64,000 nt of DNA from Kistimonas sp964291485. Lineage in GTDB: Bacteria; Pseudomonadota; Gammaproteobacteria; Pseudomonadales; Endozoicomonadaceae. A model generated the notes under the pieces. That model was not told the DNA's origin and made no database searches. It was given only the letters and a program-made list of their open reading frames with translations. The stretch spans positions 4,402,001 to 4,466,000 of the forward strand of contig OZ220224.1 in the NCBI GenBank assembly GCA_964291485.2. Direction: 5' to 3'. A program made the position numbers and the translations under genes. Of the stretch, positions 8,929 through 18,634 are shown piece by piece; the stretch's first letter is position 1, and every line of letters starts with the position of its first letter.

Positions 8929-11902
8929 CCTGAGCCAGCTGACAGGCATCAGTATTGCCTACCTGCTGTTCCTGTTTGGTTGTGCATGGGTTACTGAAAA
9001 GGGCTGGATTCCCGAACGCTTCATTGCCCACCCGTTGACGTATGTGTTGTCACTGGGGGTATACGCCGGCGCCTGGGCCTTCTTTGGTACGATTGGACTG
9101 GCGCATCAATTCGGTTTTGTTTTCCTCGCTTACTACCTCGGGATATGCGGTGCTTATCTGCTGGCTCCGGTCTTACTGTCCCCGATTCTGCGCATTACTC
9201 AAACCTACCAGCTGGGCTCCCTGGCCGATATTTTTGCTTTCCGCTTTCGCAGCACCTGGGCTGGCACACTAACGACCATTTTCATGTTACTGGCAGCACT
9301 GCCTCTTTTGGCACTGCAGATTCAGGCAGTCGCCGACACCATCCATATCATGACAATGGAGTCCTCCCAGGAGCGTCTGGCATTTGGCTTTTGCCTGATC
9401 ATCATGCTATTTGCAATGGCGTTTGGCACCCGACACATTGCCACCCGGGAAAAACACCATGGGTTGGTATTCGCGATTGCCATGGAATCCGTCATCAAGC
9501 TAGTGGCCATGCTGACGATTGGCGGTGTCATTTTATTTCAGGTATTTGATGGCCCACAGGGCTTACAACAATGGCTGGATCTTAATGCCGAAGTACTGAC
9601 GTCTTTACACGCCCCCCTGCAGGATGGGCCCTGGCGTACGCTGCTGTTGATGTTCTTTGCATCAGCCATTGTTATGCCCCACATGTTCCATATGGCATTC
9701 AATGAGAACCTTAATCCTCGTCATTTGAATGCTGCCAGCTGGGGGTTGCCACTCTTTCTTCTGGTCATGAGTATTTCCGCACCGCTGATTCTCTGGGGAG
9801 GCTTACGACTGGAGACGTCTGCAGTCCCGGAATATTTCATCCTGGGCATTGGTCTTGCCATGGAGTCGCCAGCGCTCAGCATTATTGCCTATGTGGGAGG
9901 AATGTCTGCGGCGAGTGGATTGACGATTGTTACAACACTGGCGCTATCCGCCATGATCATGAACCATCTGGTTCTGCCCGTTTACCAGCCACCCACCAAC
10001 ATCAACATTTATCGCTGGCTTAAATGGACGAAGCGTCTGCTGATTGCCGCCATCATTCTCACCAGTTATGGTTTTTACCGGTTACTGAAGGCACAGCAGG
10101 ATTTGACGAATCTGGCGATTGTCGCCTTTGTCGCAACCCTGCAATTTTTACCGGGCGTACTGGCAACACTGTACTGGCCGCAGGCAAACCGGAAAGGGTT
10201 CATCTGTGGATTGGTGACAGGCATGGCCGTCTGGTTTGCCACAATGCTGATACCGCTGACAGGCAACCTTGATGTCATTGACCTCCACTGGATTCAGATT
10301 TCTCTGACCAGTAACACATGGCATTGGGCGACACTGACATCACTGGCGGCCAATATCATTGTCTTTATCCTGGTCTCTATGGCTTCCCCGATATCACGGG
10401 AGGAAGAGAATGCAGCCGAAGCCTGTTCTGTACAAAATCTCGACAGACCCAGTCGCAGAACAGTATCTGCAACATCCCCGAAAGAATTTCAGGAAAGACT
10501 CTCACAACCGCTTGGCACGTATACAGCTCAACGTGAAGTTGCCCAGGCATTGAATGACCTGAAGATGTCTATCAATGAGCGCCGCCCCTACGCACTTCGT
10601 CGTTTACGTGACAGGCTTGAGGCAAATTTGTCCGGATTAATGGGCCCCAGTGTGGCACAGGAAATCCTCAATCGCTGGCTACCCTATGAAGAACAGGCAG
10701 ATGCCTATATCACGGAAGATATCAACTTCATTGAGAACCGCCTTGAAGACTACCACTATCGTTTAACGGGTCTTGCTGCAGAGCTGGATAGTCTGCGTCG
10801 TTATCACCGCAGAACATTACAAAATCTGCCCATGGCCGTCTGCTCACTCGGTCGTGATGGTGAAATCCTGATGTGGAACCGAGCCATGGAACATACGACT
10901 GGCATATCCGGTAACAACACGGTTGGCTCCCGACTCGACAGTCTTGATGAACCCTGGCGTTCCCTGCTGAGCACATTTGTTGACGACAGCTCACGCCACC
11001 AGCACAAGCAAAAGCTGTCGATTTCGGGACAACCCCATTGGTTCAATCTGCACAAAGCAACGATCAGTGAATCAAAAGCCGAAACCGACCAGGGCTTGGT
11101 AATACTGCTGGAAGACCTGACTGACACCCAGATGCTGGAAGCAAAGCTGGTTCACAGTGAACGACTGGCGTCGATTGGCAGGCTGGCTGCAGGTGTTGCC
11201 CATGAGATCGGCAATCCTTTGACCGGTGTTGACTGTCTTGCCCAAGAGCTGCGGACATTATCTGATGATCAGGATACCCGCGAAGTCGCTGAACAGATAC
11301 TTGACCAGACCAAGCGTATCAGCCGAATCCTGCATTCCCTGATTAACTTTGCACACAGCGGTCAAACCTCGGAAAGCCTGACGATCGAACCGGTCAGCCT
11401 TTACCAATGCAGTAATGAAGCGACCTCCCTGCTGTCACTGCGCAAGGACAACCGTGGGATTCGCTTTGTGAACAACTGTGACCCTGACCTGCTCGTCACC
11501 GGTGACCCGCAAAAAATCACCCAGGTCATCATCAACCTTCTGAGTAATGCCCGTGATGCGTCACCGAAAAATTCCGTTGTCACCATCAATACTATCGCCT
11601 GGGAGCACTCCATCACTCTAGAAATAACCGACCAGGGTTCAGGGATTCCGGAACATCTTCGCGACCGTCTGTTCGAGCCGTTCTTTACTACCAAGGAAGC
11701 CGGAAAAGGGACCGGATTAGGTCTCGCACTTGTCTACAGCATTATTGAAGAACATTTTGGTACAATCACCATCCAGTCACCGGTCGATGAAGAAACGCAT
11801 CGAGGCACCCGGTTCAGTATCAGCCTGCCACGGCATATGGCTGAGTTGAATCAAACGACACTGGAGCCTGAATCGGCTCACCGGGATATGGAAGCAGTCT
11901 AA
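8918..11902 (+). CDS. cbrA: Transporter-fused sensor histidine kinase CbrA
   Basis: CbrA pairs with CbrB to control carbon and nitrogen use. The 994 residues comprise a 13-14 helix sodium:solute-symporter-like module (about 1-505), a linker, a PAS-type region (LPMAVCSLGRDGEILMWNRAM, about 635-655), a HisKA domain with His762 in VAHEIGNP, and a C-terminal ATPase with N-box NLLSNARDAS, DQGSGIP and GTGLGLALVYS. The longer frame from 8786 is not used: the ATG at 8918 follows GGGGGCAGG and matches the usual N-terminus (MSFDLSQLTGISIAYL). It overlaps the CrbX-like gene and is followed by cbrB after 19 bp. Confidence 0.95.
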   Translation: MSFDLSQLTGISIAYLLFLFGCAWVTEKGWIPERFIAHPLTYVLSLGVYAGAWAFFGTIGLAHQFGFVFLAYYLGICGAYLLAPVLLSPILRITQTYQLGSLADIFAFRFRSTWAGTLTTIFMLLAALPLLALQIQAVADTIHIMTMESSQERLAFGFCLIIMLFAMAFGTRHIATREKHHGLVFAIAMESVIKLVAMLTIGGVILFQVFDGPQGLQQWLDLNAEVLTSLHAPLQDGPWRTLLLMFFASAIVMPHMFHMAFNENLNPRHLNAASWGLPLFLLVMSISAPLILWGGLRLETSAVPEYFILGIGLAMESPALSIIAYVGGMSAASGLTIVTTLALSAMIMNHLVLPVYQPPTNINIYRWLKWTKRLLIAAIILTSYGFYRLLKAQQDLTNLAIVAFVATLQFLPGVLATLYWPQANRKGFICGLVTGMAVWFATMLIPLTGNLDVIDLHWIQISLTSNTWHWATLTSLAANIIVFILVSMASPISREEENAAEACSVQNLDRPSRRTVSATSPKEFQERLSQPLGTYTAQREVAQALNDLKMSINERRPYALRRLRDRLEANLSGLMGPSVAQEILNRWLPYEEQADAYITEDINFIENRLEDYHYRLTGLAAELDSLRRYHRRTLQNLPMAVCSLGRDGEILMWNRAMEHTTGISGNNTVGSRLDSLDEPWRSLLSTFVDDSSRHQHKQKLSISGQPHWFNLHKATISESKAETDQGLVILLEDLTDTQMLEAKLVHSERLASIGRLAAGVAHEIGNPLTGVDCLAQELRTLSDDQDTREVAEQILDQTKRISRILHSLINFAHSGQTSESLTIEPVSLYQCSNEATSLLSLRKDNRGIRFVNNCDPDLLVTGDPQKITQVIINLLSNARDASPKNSVVTINTIAWEHSITLEITDQGSGIPEHLRDRLFEPFFTTKEAGKGTGLGLALVYSIIEEHFGTITIQSPVDEETHRGTRFSISLPRHMAELNQTTLEPESAHRDMEAV

Positions 11903-11921
11903 TAACAGTCGAGGTCGGAGA

Positions 11922-13292
11922 ATGCATCAGGATCACATACTGGTTGTCGAAGACGAGGCCGTCATACGCTCCTCACTGCGTCGCCTGTTAACCCGCAATG
12001 GCTATACAGTCACCGAAGCAGAATCCGTGGCGGATGCCCGTCAACACGATCTCGACAGCTTTGCCCTGATCATTTCTGATCTGCGCTTGCCGGGAGAGCC
12101 GGGCACCGAAATGATTCGCCTGGCCAGCAATACGCCGGTGCTGATCATGACCAGCTATGCGAGCCTGCGCTCAGCAGTAGACTCCATGAAGATGGGCGCT
12201 GTCGACTATATAGCCAAACCCTTTGATCATGACGAGATGGTGCAATCGGTCACGACGATCATTAGCCGATCACGTGAAAAGGCTAATGAAACCATCAGCC
12301 AACCTTCACCCGCTGCAACGACCGAGAATGTTGATACAGGGATTATTGGTGAATCCGAGTCGATGCAGGATCTTTTCCGCCGTATCAGCAAGGTGTCGCC
12401 AACCAATGCCACGGTTTTAATCCAGGGTGAGTCCGGTACCGGAAAGGAATTGGTCGCCCGCGCATTGCATGAGAACAGCCAGCGTCGTGATGCACCGATG
12501 ATCTCCGTCAACTGTGCCGCCATTCCGGAAACCCTGATTGAGTCAGAACTGTTTGGTCATGAAAAAGGCGCCTTTACGGGGGCGACTGCAGCCCGGAATG
12601 GCCTGGTGGAAGCCGCCGACAAAGGAACACTGTTTCTGGACGAAATCGGTGAGCTGCCACTGGAAGCACAAGCCCGCCTGCTACGGGTATTGCAGGAAGG
12701 TGAAATCCGTCGTGTAGGATCGGTTCAGTCACAGAAAGTCGATGTTCGGCTGATTGCAGCAACACACCGGAATCTCAAGCAACTCGCCCGTGAAGGCATG
12801 TTCCGGGAAGACCTGTATTACCGACTCAACGTTGTTGAACTTCACCTCCCACCACTACGAGACCGAGGCCAGGATGTCATCCTGATTGCAGATGCCCTGT
12901 TAGCTCGTACCTGTGAACGTATGGGTATTGAGAAAAAACTGTTCACACCGGAAACCCTGGCCACGATCAGCAGTTACCCCTGGCCCGGCAATGTCCGTGA
13001 ACTGGAGAATGCTATGGAACGCGCGGTCATCCTTTGTGACGATGAGATGATTACACCTGATCTGCTCGGTATCGATACCAACACTCGGCTGCCATCGGAT
13101 CGTCCTAGCGGTGACAGCGATGACGATAATCCTGACGAGCTTTCCCTGGAAGATTATTTCCAGCGCTTTGTTCTGGAACATCAGGAACAAATGACGGAAA
13201 CCGAACTGGCACAGAAACTGGGCATCAGTCGTAAGTGTCTCTGGGAGCGTCGGCAGCGCCTGGGCATTCCCCGGAAAAAGTCAGCCGGATAA
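11922..13292 (+). CDS. cbrB: Sigma-54-dependent response regulator CbrB
   Basis: NtrC-family activator of 456 residues. The receiver domain (1-120) has the phospho-acceptor Asp53 in ISDLRLPGEPG. The AAA+ domain (about 145-380) has Walker A GESGTGKE (169-176), the sigma-54 contact motif GAFTGA (216-221) and Walker B LFLDEIGELP. A Fis-type helix-turn-helix lies at the C-terminus (TELAQKLGISRKCLWERRQRLG). It activates sigma-54 promoters when phosphorylated by CbrA, encoded immediately upstream. The gene order is as in Pseudomonas. Confidence 0.95.
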   Translation: MHQDHILVVEDEAVIRSSLRRLLTRNGYTVTEAESVADARQHDLDSFALIISDLRLPGEPGTEMIRLASNTPVLIMTSYASLRSAVDSMKMGAVDYIAKPFDHDEMVQSVTTIISRSREKANETISQPSPAATTENVDTGIIGESESMQDLFRRISKVSPTNATVLIQGESGTGKELVARALHENSQRRDAPMISVNCAAIPETLIESELFGHEKGAFTGATAARNGLVEAADKGTLFLDEIGELPLEAQARLLRVLQEGEIRRVGSVQSQKVDVRLIAATHRNLKQLAREGMFREDLYYRLNVVELHLPPLRDRGQDVILIADALLARTCERMGIEKKLFTPETLATISSYPWPGNVRELENAMERAVILCDDEMITPDLLGIDTNTRLPSDRPSGDSDDDNPDELSLEDYFQRFVLEHQEQMTETELAQKLGISRKCLWERRQRLGIPRKKSAG

Positions 13293-13505
13293 ATGGCGTA
13301 ATAATAGATTTGGACAAGGGATAGTGAGTAATGCGAACAGGCAGACATTGACAGTACGCCACTGTTACTTTGCTATCCCGCCATGCAAAACCCGTCATTG
13401 CTATAATTGCTGACAACATGACGCTATTATAAAAAGATAAACAATTATTCTATTGAGAACACACTTCCCCACGGAGTCAGGTGGAAGTATCGGGCAGGGA
13501 CTGGC
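13293..13505 (+). promoter_or_regulatory. cbrB downstream spacer with a weak sigma-70-like promoter
   Basis: This 213-bp spacer holds TTGACA (13348-13353) and TGCTAT (13371-13376) separated by 17 bp, and another TATAAT at 13402-13407. It may serve the exported-protein gene that follows. In Pseudomonas the sRNA crcZ lies downstream of cbrB. No run of AAnAAnAA Hfq/Crc-binding motifs is visible here, so no crcZ-like gene is called. Confidence 0.3.
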
Positions 13506-14273
13506 ATGACTATTAAACAATCCGTCTCAAGTGGCGCACTGACTTTCATTTCCTTTGTGGCACTCTTGCTGCTGCCTGATAACTCGCTGACTGCAAATCC
13601 CTACCAACTGGCCATGCAGCCGGCAACCGCACAGACTTACAATGGTTCACAGAGTTACTGTGAACGCATGCGTCTGGAGCGACAACGCGATATCAACAAT
13701 AACCCTGACATTGATCTTCGCATTCCCCTTCGCCAGACCGGCGACGCCAACTGTTTCACACCCGCTGAAAATCTTTACTATGTCAGCCTTGTTACCGCCC
13801 AGGATGAGCTCGGAAAAAACGCGCCCTGGTATGACAACATGAGTGTCAAAACCCGAAAAAAAGCCGAGCTGGCCTGCCAGGTCATGGGGTATGGTGAAGG
13901 GCCGCTCAGCATGTCATACGAAGACTGCATTGATGAGCGTTTCCTGGAACTCATGGAACCCTACAACGACGAATACCGGGAAGAAAGCGCCATCTATATC
14001 AACAAACGCAACCGGCGCAGTGAGGAAATCGTCAAGCAGTGTGTCACGGCCTTCCACCAGAACCTGCCCCAGCTTCCCCGTCAGATCCAGTTCCCGCTGG
14101 CCTACTATGACAAGAAACTCCACTCCTACCCGGCCTGGTACTTTGAAGGTCGGCTGGATGACGAGGCGTGGATCGAAAGCATGCAGGAAACCCGCGCCAG
14201 CGATGTGGTCACCGATGCATTGGGCGAACAATGCCCCGGCGATATGGTTTTCTGGCTCTACCTCTCCGGCTAG
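13506..14273 (+). CDS. Exported protein of unknown function between cbrB and pcnB
   Basis: The 255-residue protein has an N-terminal hydrophobic signal segment (SGALTFISFVALLLLP) and a polar, Tyr/Glu/Arg-rich mature part. Cys residues sit near residues 56, 81, 123, 138, 178 and 244 (for example SYCERMR, NCFTP, LACQVMG, EDCIDE, KQCVTAF, EQCPGDM), consistent with disulfides outside the cytoplasm. ATG 13506 is preceded by AGGGA. No family is recognised. It is not part of the conserved cbrB-pcnB neighbourhood, where pseudomonads have an sRNA gene, so it looks like a lineage-specific addition. Confidence 0.7.
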   Translation: MTIKQSVSSGALTFISFVALLLLPDNSLTANPYQLAMQPATAQTYNGSQSYCERMRLERQRDINNNPDIDLRIPLRQTGDANCFTPAENLYYVSLVTAQDELGKNAPWYDNMSVKTRKKAELACQVMGYGEGPLSMSYEDCIDERFLELMEPYNDEYREESAIYINKRNRRSEEIVKQCVTAFHQNLPQLPRQIQFPLAYYDKKLHSYPAWYFEGRLDDEAWIESMQETRASDVVTDALGEQCPGDMVFWLYLSG

Positions 14274-14409
14274 TCCTGTCCGGACTCTATGGTTACCTGC
14301 CATAACGATAGAGACTGTCTATGCTTGCGGGTGAATGATAAAATGCCGCTTTCGAATTCATGATGAACATTAGTCACCCCATGGCAGTAAACAGGAATAC
14401 CCACAGCTT

Positions 14410-15807
14410 ATGACAGGCAAGCGATCCGGATTCATCCATCGCTTGTTCAGCTACGTCACCGGCAAACAATGCGATACCCGTCCCGAGGCGCCGGTACCGA
14501 CACTCAGCATCCTGCCCCGGGATCAGCATACGATCTCACGCAGGCATATCAGCGATAACGCCCTCAAGGTACTGCACCGACTGAACAGCCATGGCTATCA
14601 GGCCTACCTGGTGGGCGGCTGTATCCGCGACCTGATGCTGGGTCTGCATCCGAAAGATTTCGATATTGCGACCGATGCAACACCGGAAGACGTCAGGGGA
14701 TTATTCCGGAATTCGCGCATCATCGGGCGCCGCTTCAAACTGATCCATGTCGTCTTTGGCCGCGAGGTCATTGAGGTGGCCACCTTCCGGGCGAGCCACC
14801 GTGCGGAAGATGATGAACACGACAGTTCCGTCTCCCACCATTCCCAGAAAGGCAGGATTCTGCGTGACAACGTCTACGGCACCATTGAGGATGACGCCAT
14901 CCGCCGTGACTTCACCATGAACTCGCTGTACTACACAACCAGCGATTTCAGTATCCATGACTACTGTGGCGGCGTGCAGGATATTCATGACAGGGTCATC
15001 CGCCTGATTGGTGATCCGGAAACCCGCTACCGGGAAGATCCCGTGCGGATGCTGCGCGCGATTCGCTTTGCCGCCAAGCTGGACTTCCATATTGCTGACA
15101 ACACCGCGGCGCCGATTCCCATGCTGGCGCACCTGCTGAAAGATATTCCGGCGGCGCGCCTGTTTGATGAAGTGCTGAAGCTGTTTTTGTCAGGTCGGGC
15201 AGAAAGCACCTATTACCTGCTGCAAGATTATCATCTGTTTGAATCCCTGTTCCCGGTAACGCAGACCAGCCTGAAGCAAACACCGGAAACAGAGCAAATC
15301 ATCATCAATGCACTGCACAACACGGACCTCCGCATCCAGGAAGACAAACCGGTCACCCCGGCGTTCTTCTTCGCGGCGATGCTGTGGCCGGCATTGGTTC
15401 GCCTGCGCGATCGCTACCACAACGAAGGTATGCCGCCGGTACCGGCTCTGCAACAGGCCGCCACCCAGGTTATTTCCCAGCAATGCCGACGCACCGCCGT
15501 TCCCAAGCGTTTCACCATTCCCATGCGGGAAATCTGGGAAATGCAGTCACGCCTTGAGCGCCGACAGCCACGCCGGGTGGATGAACTCGCGACACATCCA
15601 CGTTTCCGTGCAGCCTACGACTTCCTGCTACTGCGCGAACAGTCTGGCGAAGCCATTGGCGATGCCGGACAGTGGTGGACGGACTACCAGACGTCTTCAC
15701 AGGACGATGACCGGCAGGCACTGCTGAAGCAGCTACACTCAGTGCCGGGCAACAAGCGCAAACGTCGCCGGCGCCGTCCCCGTAAGCGTCCGGGCAACAC
15801 CGCGTAA
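14410..15807 (+). CDS. pcnB: Poly(A) polymerase I
   Basis: PcnB adds 3' poly(A) tails that speed RNA decay. The 465 residues hold the class II nucleotidyltransferase core: AYLVGGCIRDLMLG, the metal-binding pair in KDFDIATDATPE, then EVATFRA, IRRDFTMNSLYY, and GDPETRYREDPVRMLRAIRFAAKL. The C-terminus is very basic (NKRKRRRRRPRKRP), which is typical of the RNA-binding tail. The polymerase and the CCA-adding enzyme share this core; the length, the basic tail and the cbrB-pcnB-folK order favour PcnB. Confidence 0.95.
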   Translation: MTGKRSGFIHRLFSYVTGKQCDTRPEAPVPTLSILPRDQHTISRRHISDNALKVLHRLNSHGYQAYLVGGCIRDLMLGLHPKDFDIATDATPEDVRGLFRNSRIIGRRFKLIHVVFGREVIEVATFRASHRAEDDEHDSSVSHHSQKGRILRDNVYGTIEDDAIRRDFTMNSLYYTTSDFSIHDYCGGVQDIHDRVIRLIGDPETRYREDPVRMLRAIRFAAKLDFHIADNTAAPIPMLAHLLKDIPAARLFDEVLKLFLSGRAESTYYLLQDYHLFESLFPVTQTSLKQTPETEQIIINALHNTDLRIQEDKPVTPAFFFAAMLWPALVRLRDRYHNEGMPPVPALQQAATQVISQQCRRTAVPKRFTIPMREIWEMQSRLERRQPRRVDELATHPRFRAAYDFLLLREQSGEAIGDAGQWWTDYQTSSQDDDRQALLKQLHSVPGNKRKRRRRRPRKRPGNTA

Positions 15808-15875
15808 TCCCAACATCGAACCCCTATGACTGCCGGCCCCTGATGCTGGCAGCAATGTGTTACAGGTATCTCACG

Positions 15876-16379
15876 ATGTCCGTCACGGCCTATATCGCCC
15901 TTGGTAGCAACCTTGATGAGCCGGAGCAGCAACTTCACAGCGCTGTAGCTGCCCTGGAGCAGCTACCGAAATCCAAGCTGTTGACCGTCTCTCCTTATTA
16001 TCAAACAGAGCCAGTTGGCCCTGCCGGACAACCTGACTACATCAATGCCGCCGCAGCCATTGAAACCTCATTAACCCCCATTGAGTTACTTGATGCTCTG
16101 CAGACGATTGAAAACAGTCATGGCCGGGTACGCACTATCCGCTGGGGAGCGAGGGTACTGGATTTGGATATTCTGCTTTATGGCGATGAAACCATAGAGT
16201 CTGAACGTCTTACCGTTCCGCATCGTGAGATGTCATGGCGCAACTTTGTACTGATTCCCCTTGCCGATATTGCACCAGATATCACACTCCCTACTGGACA
16301 AAGCCTTAAAAAGCTTTTACAAAACATTGATAGGAAAGGAATCGAACGACTCAGTGACAGCCTGGTAACGGAAGCATAA
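15876..16379 (+). CDS. folK: 2-amino-4-hydroxy-6-hydroxymethyldihydropteridine pyrophosphokinase
   Basis: HPPK transfers pyrophosphate from ATP to 6-hydroxymethyl-dihydropterin in folate synthesis. The product is 167 residues from ATG 15876; an earlier in-frame ATG at 15843 would add 11 residues that do not fit the family. Signatures: AYIALGSNL at the start, YQTEPVGPAGQPDYINA, and the catalytic segment RWGARVLDLDILLYG followed by VPHREMSWRNFVLIPL. It lies in the usual position after pcnB. Confidence 0.95.
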   Translation: MSVTAYIALGSNLDEPEQQLHSAVAALEQLPKSKLLTVSPYYQTEPVGPAGQPDYINAAAAIETSLTPIELLDALQTIENSHGRVRTIRWGARVLDLDILLYGDETIESERLTVPHREMSWRNFVLIPLADIAPDITLPTGQSLKKLLQNIDRKGIERLSDSLVTEA

Positions 16380-16517
16380 ATCAGCTGCACCATCGTTCAT
16401 GACACTAGGTTACGAAAACCGTTGGCCTAAACCCAACGGGTTTAAACACGCGCAGTAATGCACGACACAAGCCATTCAGCGGAAGACTGTGCATTGGTGT
16501 GAATGAAAGGAGCTGTC

Positions 16518-17219
16518 ATGGAAGCCGCCACATTACCACACATTGCCGATGCATCGCCGACACCTGAAAAGGAAGATTTCCCTCGCTTCATCGCCGTTGA
16601 GGGTCCCATAGGTGTTGGAAAAACGACGCTGGCAAGGCGTCTGGCGGCAACGTTTAATTACGATATTCTGCTGGAGGAGAGTCCACAGGATAATCCTTTC
16701 CTCAGCCGCTTCTATCGCCATCCACGACAGATGGCGCTGGCGACTCAACTTCACTTCCTGTTTCATCGCGCCAGCCAGTTACAGTCAATCCGCCAGAATG
16801 ATTTGTTCCGTTCCGTACGGGTGTCGGACTTCTGCATGGAGAAAGATCTCCTGTTTGCCGAAATGTATCTTTCTGCGGATGAACTGGAACTGTATAACCG
16901 TGCCTATGAAATGCAGACGAAAGACTTGCCCACCCCAGACCTGGTCATTTACTTGCAGGCGCCGGTTGATATCCTGAAAGAACGCATCCGTGAACAAGGT
17001 GATGAAGCAGAAAAGCTGATTAGCCACGGTTACCTGAAGCGCTTGAACGAAGCCTATGCAGAGCTGTTCCACTACTATGATCAGTCCCCCCTGCTGATTG
17101 TGAACGCTGCTGAAATAGACCTTGTGCACAACGAACAGGATTACCGTCAGCTGGTAGAAGAAATCATGTCATGCAGAAAAGGACGGCATTACTTTAACCC
17201 AAAACCATCAGAACTCTGA
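16518..17219 (+). CDS. Deoxynucleoside kinase (dGK/dAK-like)
   Basis: This 233-residue P-loop kinase phosphorylates deoxynucleosides for salvage. The P-loop is EGPIGVGKTTLARR. The DRS-type segment is replaced by VRVSDFCMEKDLLF, and a lid region rich in Arg/Lys is visible (LKERIREQGDEAEKLI). The start is ATG 16518, preceded by AAGGAG at 7 nt; the frame also opens at 16503. In many gammaproteobacteria a gene of this family sits between folK and panB, as here. Substrate preference cannot be read from the sequence. Confidence 0.87.
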   Translation: MEAATLPHIADASPTPEKEDFPRFIAVEGPIGVGKTTLARRLAATFNYDILLEESPQDNPFLSRFYRHPRQMALATQLHFLFHRASQLQSIRQNDLFRSVRVSDFCMEKDLLFAEMYLSADELELYNRAYEMQTKDLPTPDLVIYLQAPVDILKERIREQGDEAEKLISHGYLKRLNEAYAELFHYYDQSPLLIVNAAEIDLVHNEQDYRQLVEEIMSCRKGRHYFNPKPSEL

Positions 17220-17395
17220 AAATGACAGTTCTGCTAAAACCGCATTACACATTCAAGGGTAAATGCAAACGTAAGAAACTCGAAAAAAGACAATCAGCAT
17301 ACTGACATGATTCAATTACGCTTGGGGTACCGCTATTGCCTGTCTCGTGCAATAAGCTGAAATCTGACTATTTCCATCCCAGAGGGATGATCAAA

Positions 17396-17998
17396 CTATC
17401 CACCATGCAGATAACTTTGTCGCCTCATGCGACGAGACATACGCTGTCCGAGGCTATAACTGATTTCCTTAATCACCCACTTGTTACCCATTGTTTTATA
17501 ACCAACAGCTAACATTTGGCTATTAAGCCCAGCAACCCCATAGTGCTCTCCACCATCACCAATTGACCGACGTATTACCTTTGTGCCACTGGCGACAAAG
17601 TCACACCACTCAGCAAAATCTCGTGCAAAACTGTCGCATCCTGCACCCTGATGGAATGATGTGTGTGCAATTCCCCTATCTGTAATGGTTAAGCGACACC
17701 CAGTAAATTCTGAGGTTAAAATAACAGTGCAACCTGAATTATTTAATTCTTCCCAAGTAACCGACTCAACCGAGCATTGTTGCCATGGTAGCCAATAAAC
17801 AAACTCACAGAATTGAGCACCAAAGTTCTCGGTGCTAATGGCAAGGGTTTGAGCGCCTTCCCATGGGAGTATGTCATAAAATACCAAGCTAACCCCCTTG
17901 GGATTTTGCGGCGCTCCTTGTTCAGTAAGTTTGTCAAAAAAACGAATATCAATAGAGCAGTGATCTTCTATTTGTTGGAATATTTCCGTTAATGTCAT
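17396..17998 (-). CDS. Hypothetical protein between the nucleoside kinase and panB
   Basis: The 200-residue protein is not recognised. It has no signal peptide or membrane helix, many Trp and Cys residues (YWLPWQQC, NNSGC, EFTGCRL, GAGC, EWCDF), and a basic C-terminus (QRMSRRMRRQSYLHGG). A GGAGG ribosome-binding site lies 9 nt before ATG 17998. It is oriented against the surrounding folK-pan genes, so it looks inserted. The segment SEFTGCRLTITDRGIAH recalls small toxin-like proteins with a Cys/His pair, but that resemblance is too weak to name a function. Confidence 0.6.
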   Translation of the reverse strand: MTLTEIFQQIEDHCSIDIRFFDKLTEQGAPQNPKGVSLVFYDILPWEGAQTLAISTENFGAQFCEFVYWLPWQQCSVESVTWEELNNSGCTVILTSEFTGCRLTITDRGIAHTSFHQGAGCDSFARDFAEWCDFVASGTKVIRRSIGDGGEHYGVAGLNSQMLAVGYKTMGNKWVIKEISYSLGQRMSRRMRRQSYLHGG

Positions 17999-18634
17999 AA
18001 CTAAATGCCTCCATTAACGTTTGAGATAATCCCTTTAGGGAATATTACTTCTTGCCTCTATTTAGGTCATAACATGGTAAAAGTCACGAGTAAGCCACAA
18101 ATTGCAGTGCGGTTTAGGCATCATCCGAAATGCGTTATCTGAAAGAAAAACAATCTATCCTGACCAAATTGAGTGCAATCAGTTAGTGTCAGATCCCTCA
18201 ACAGAAAGCGTCAACATCTCGAGCAACAGGCAACGCTCAACATCTGATTTTAAACAGGATATTTTCCAAAATTCATATGTACACTCTCACTTCTCAGAGG
18301 TTCTACAAGCAAGGCGAGCCGAACTTGATCATTTTGCAATCTTCAGAAAACCGCCCTTAAGCCTTCTCTCAGGATTTGGTATAACTATTCTGGATATAAG
18401 AAAGGTGATGTATAAACATAACACTTCCCGGTCAATCCTCTGTAGCCGATAGCCAGTTCACCATTATCACTAGCCAACCAGATCCCATGGCACGATACGG
18501 AACAAAACGAATCCCCACTGGAAATACGCGCCGGTTTCCACCAATATAGCCCCACTATTACCGTTTCCTGTCATATAAAAGGTTATTAACGGCCTGCCTG
18601 GCACACTGTCAGGCGACCCAAGGCAACATTACCA
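17999..18634. other. 636-bp spacer without a convincing gene
   Basis: A 116-codon frame (18102-18452, plus strand) is open but has no good ribosome-binding site, an atypical composition and no family resemblance, so it is not called. The last 60 bp contain the panB translation start region (AAGGCAACATTACC before the ATG). No tRNA, terminator or repeat was seen. Confidence 0.4.

Noticed and set aside
18102..18452. 116-codon frame before panB
   Set aside because: No ribosome-binding site, atypical composition and no recognisable domain; more likely a chance frame in a spacer.
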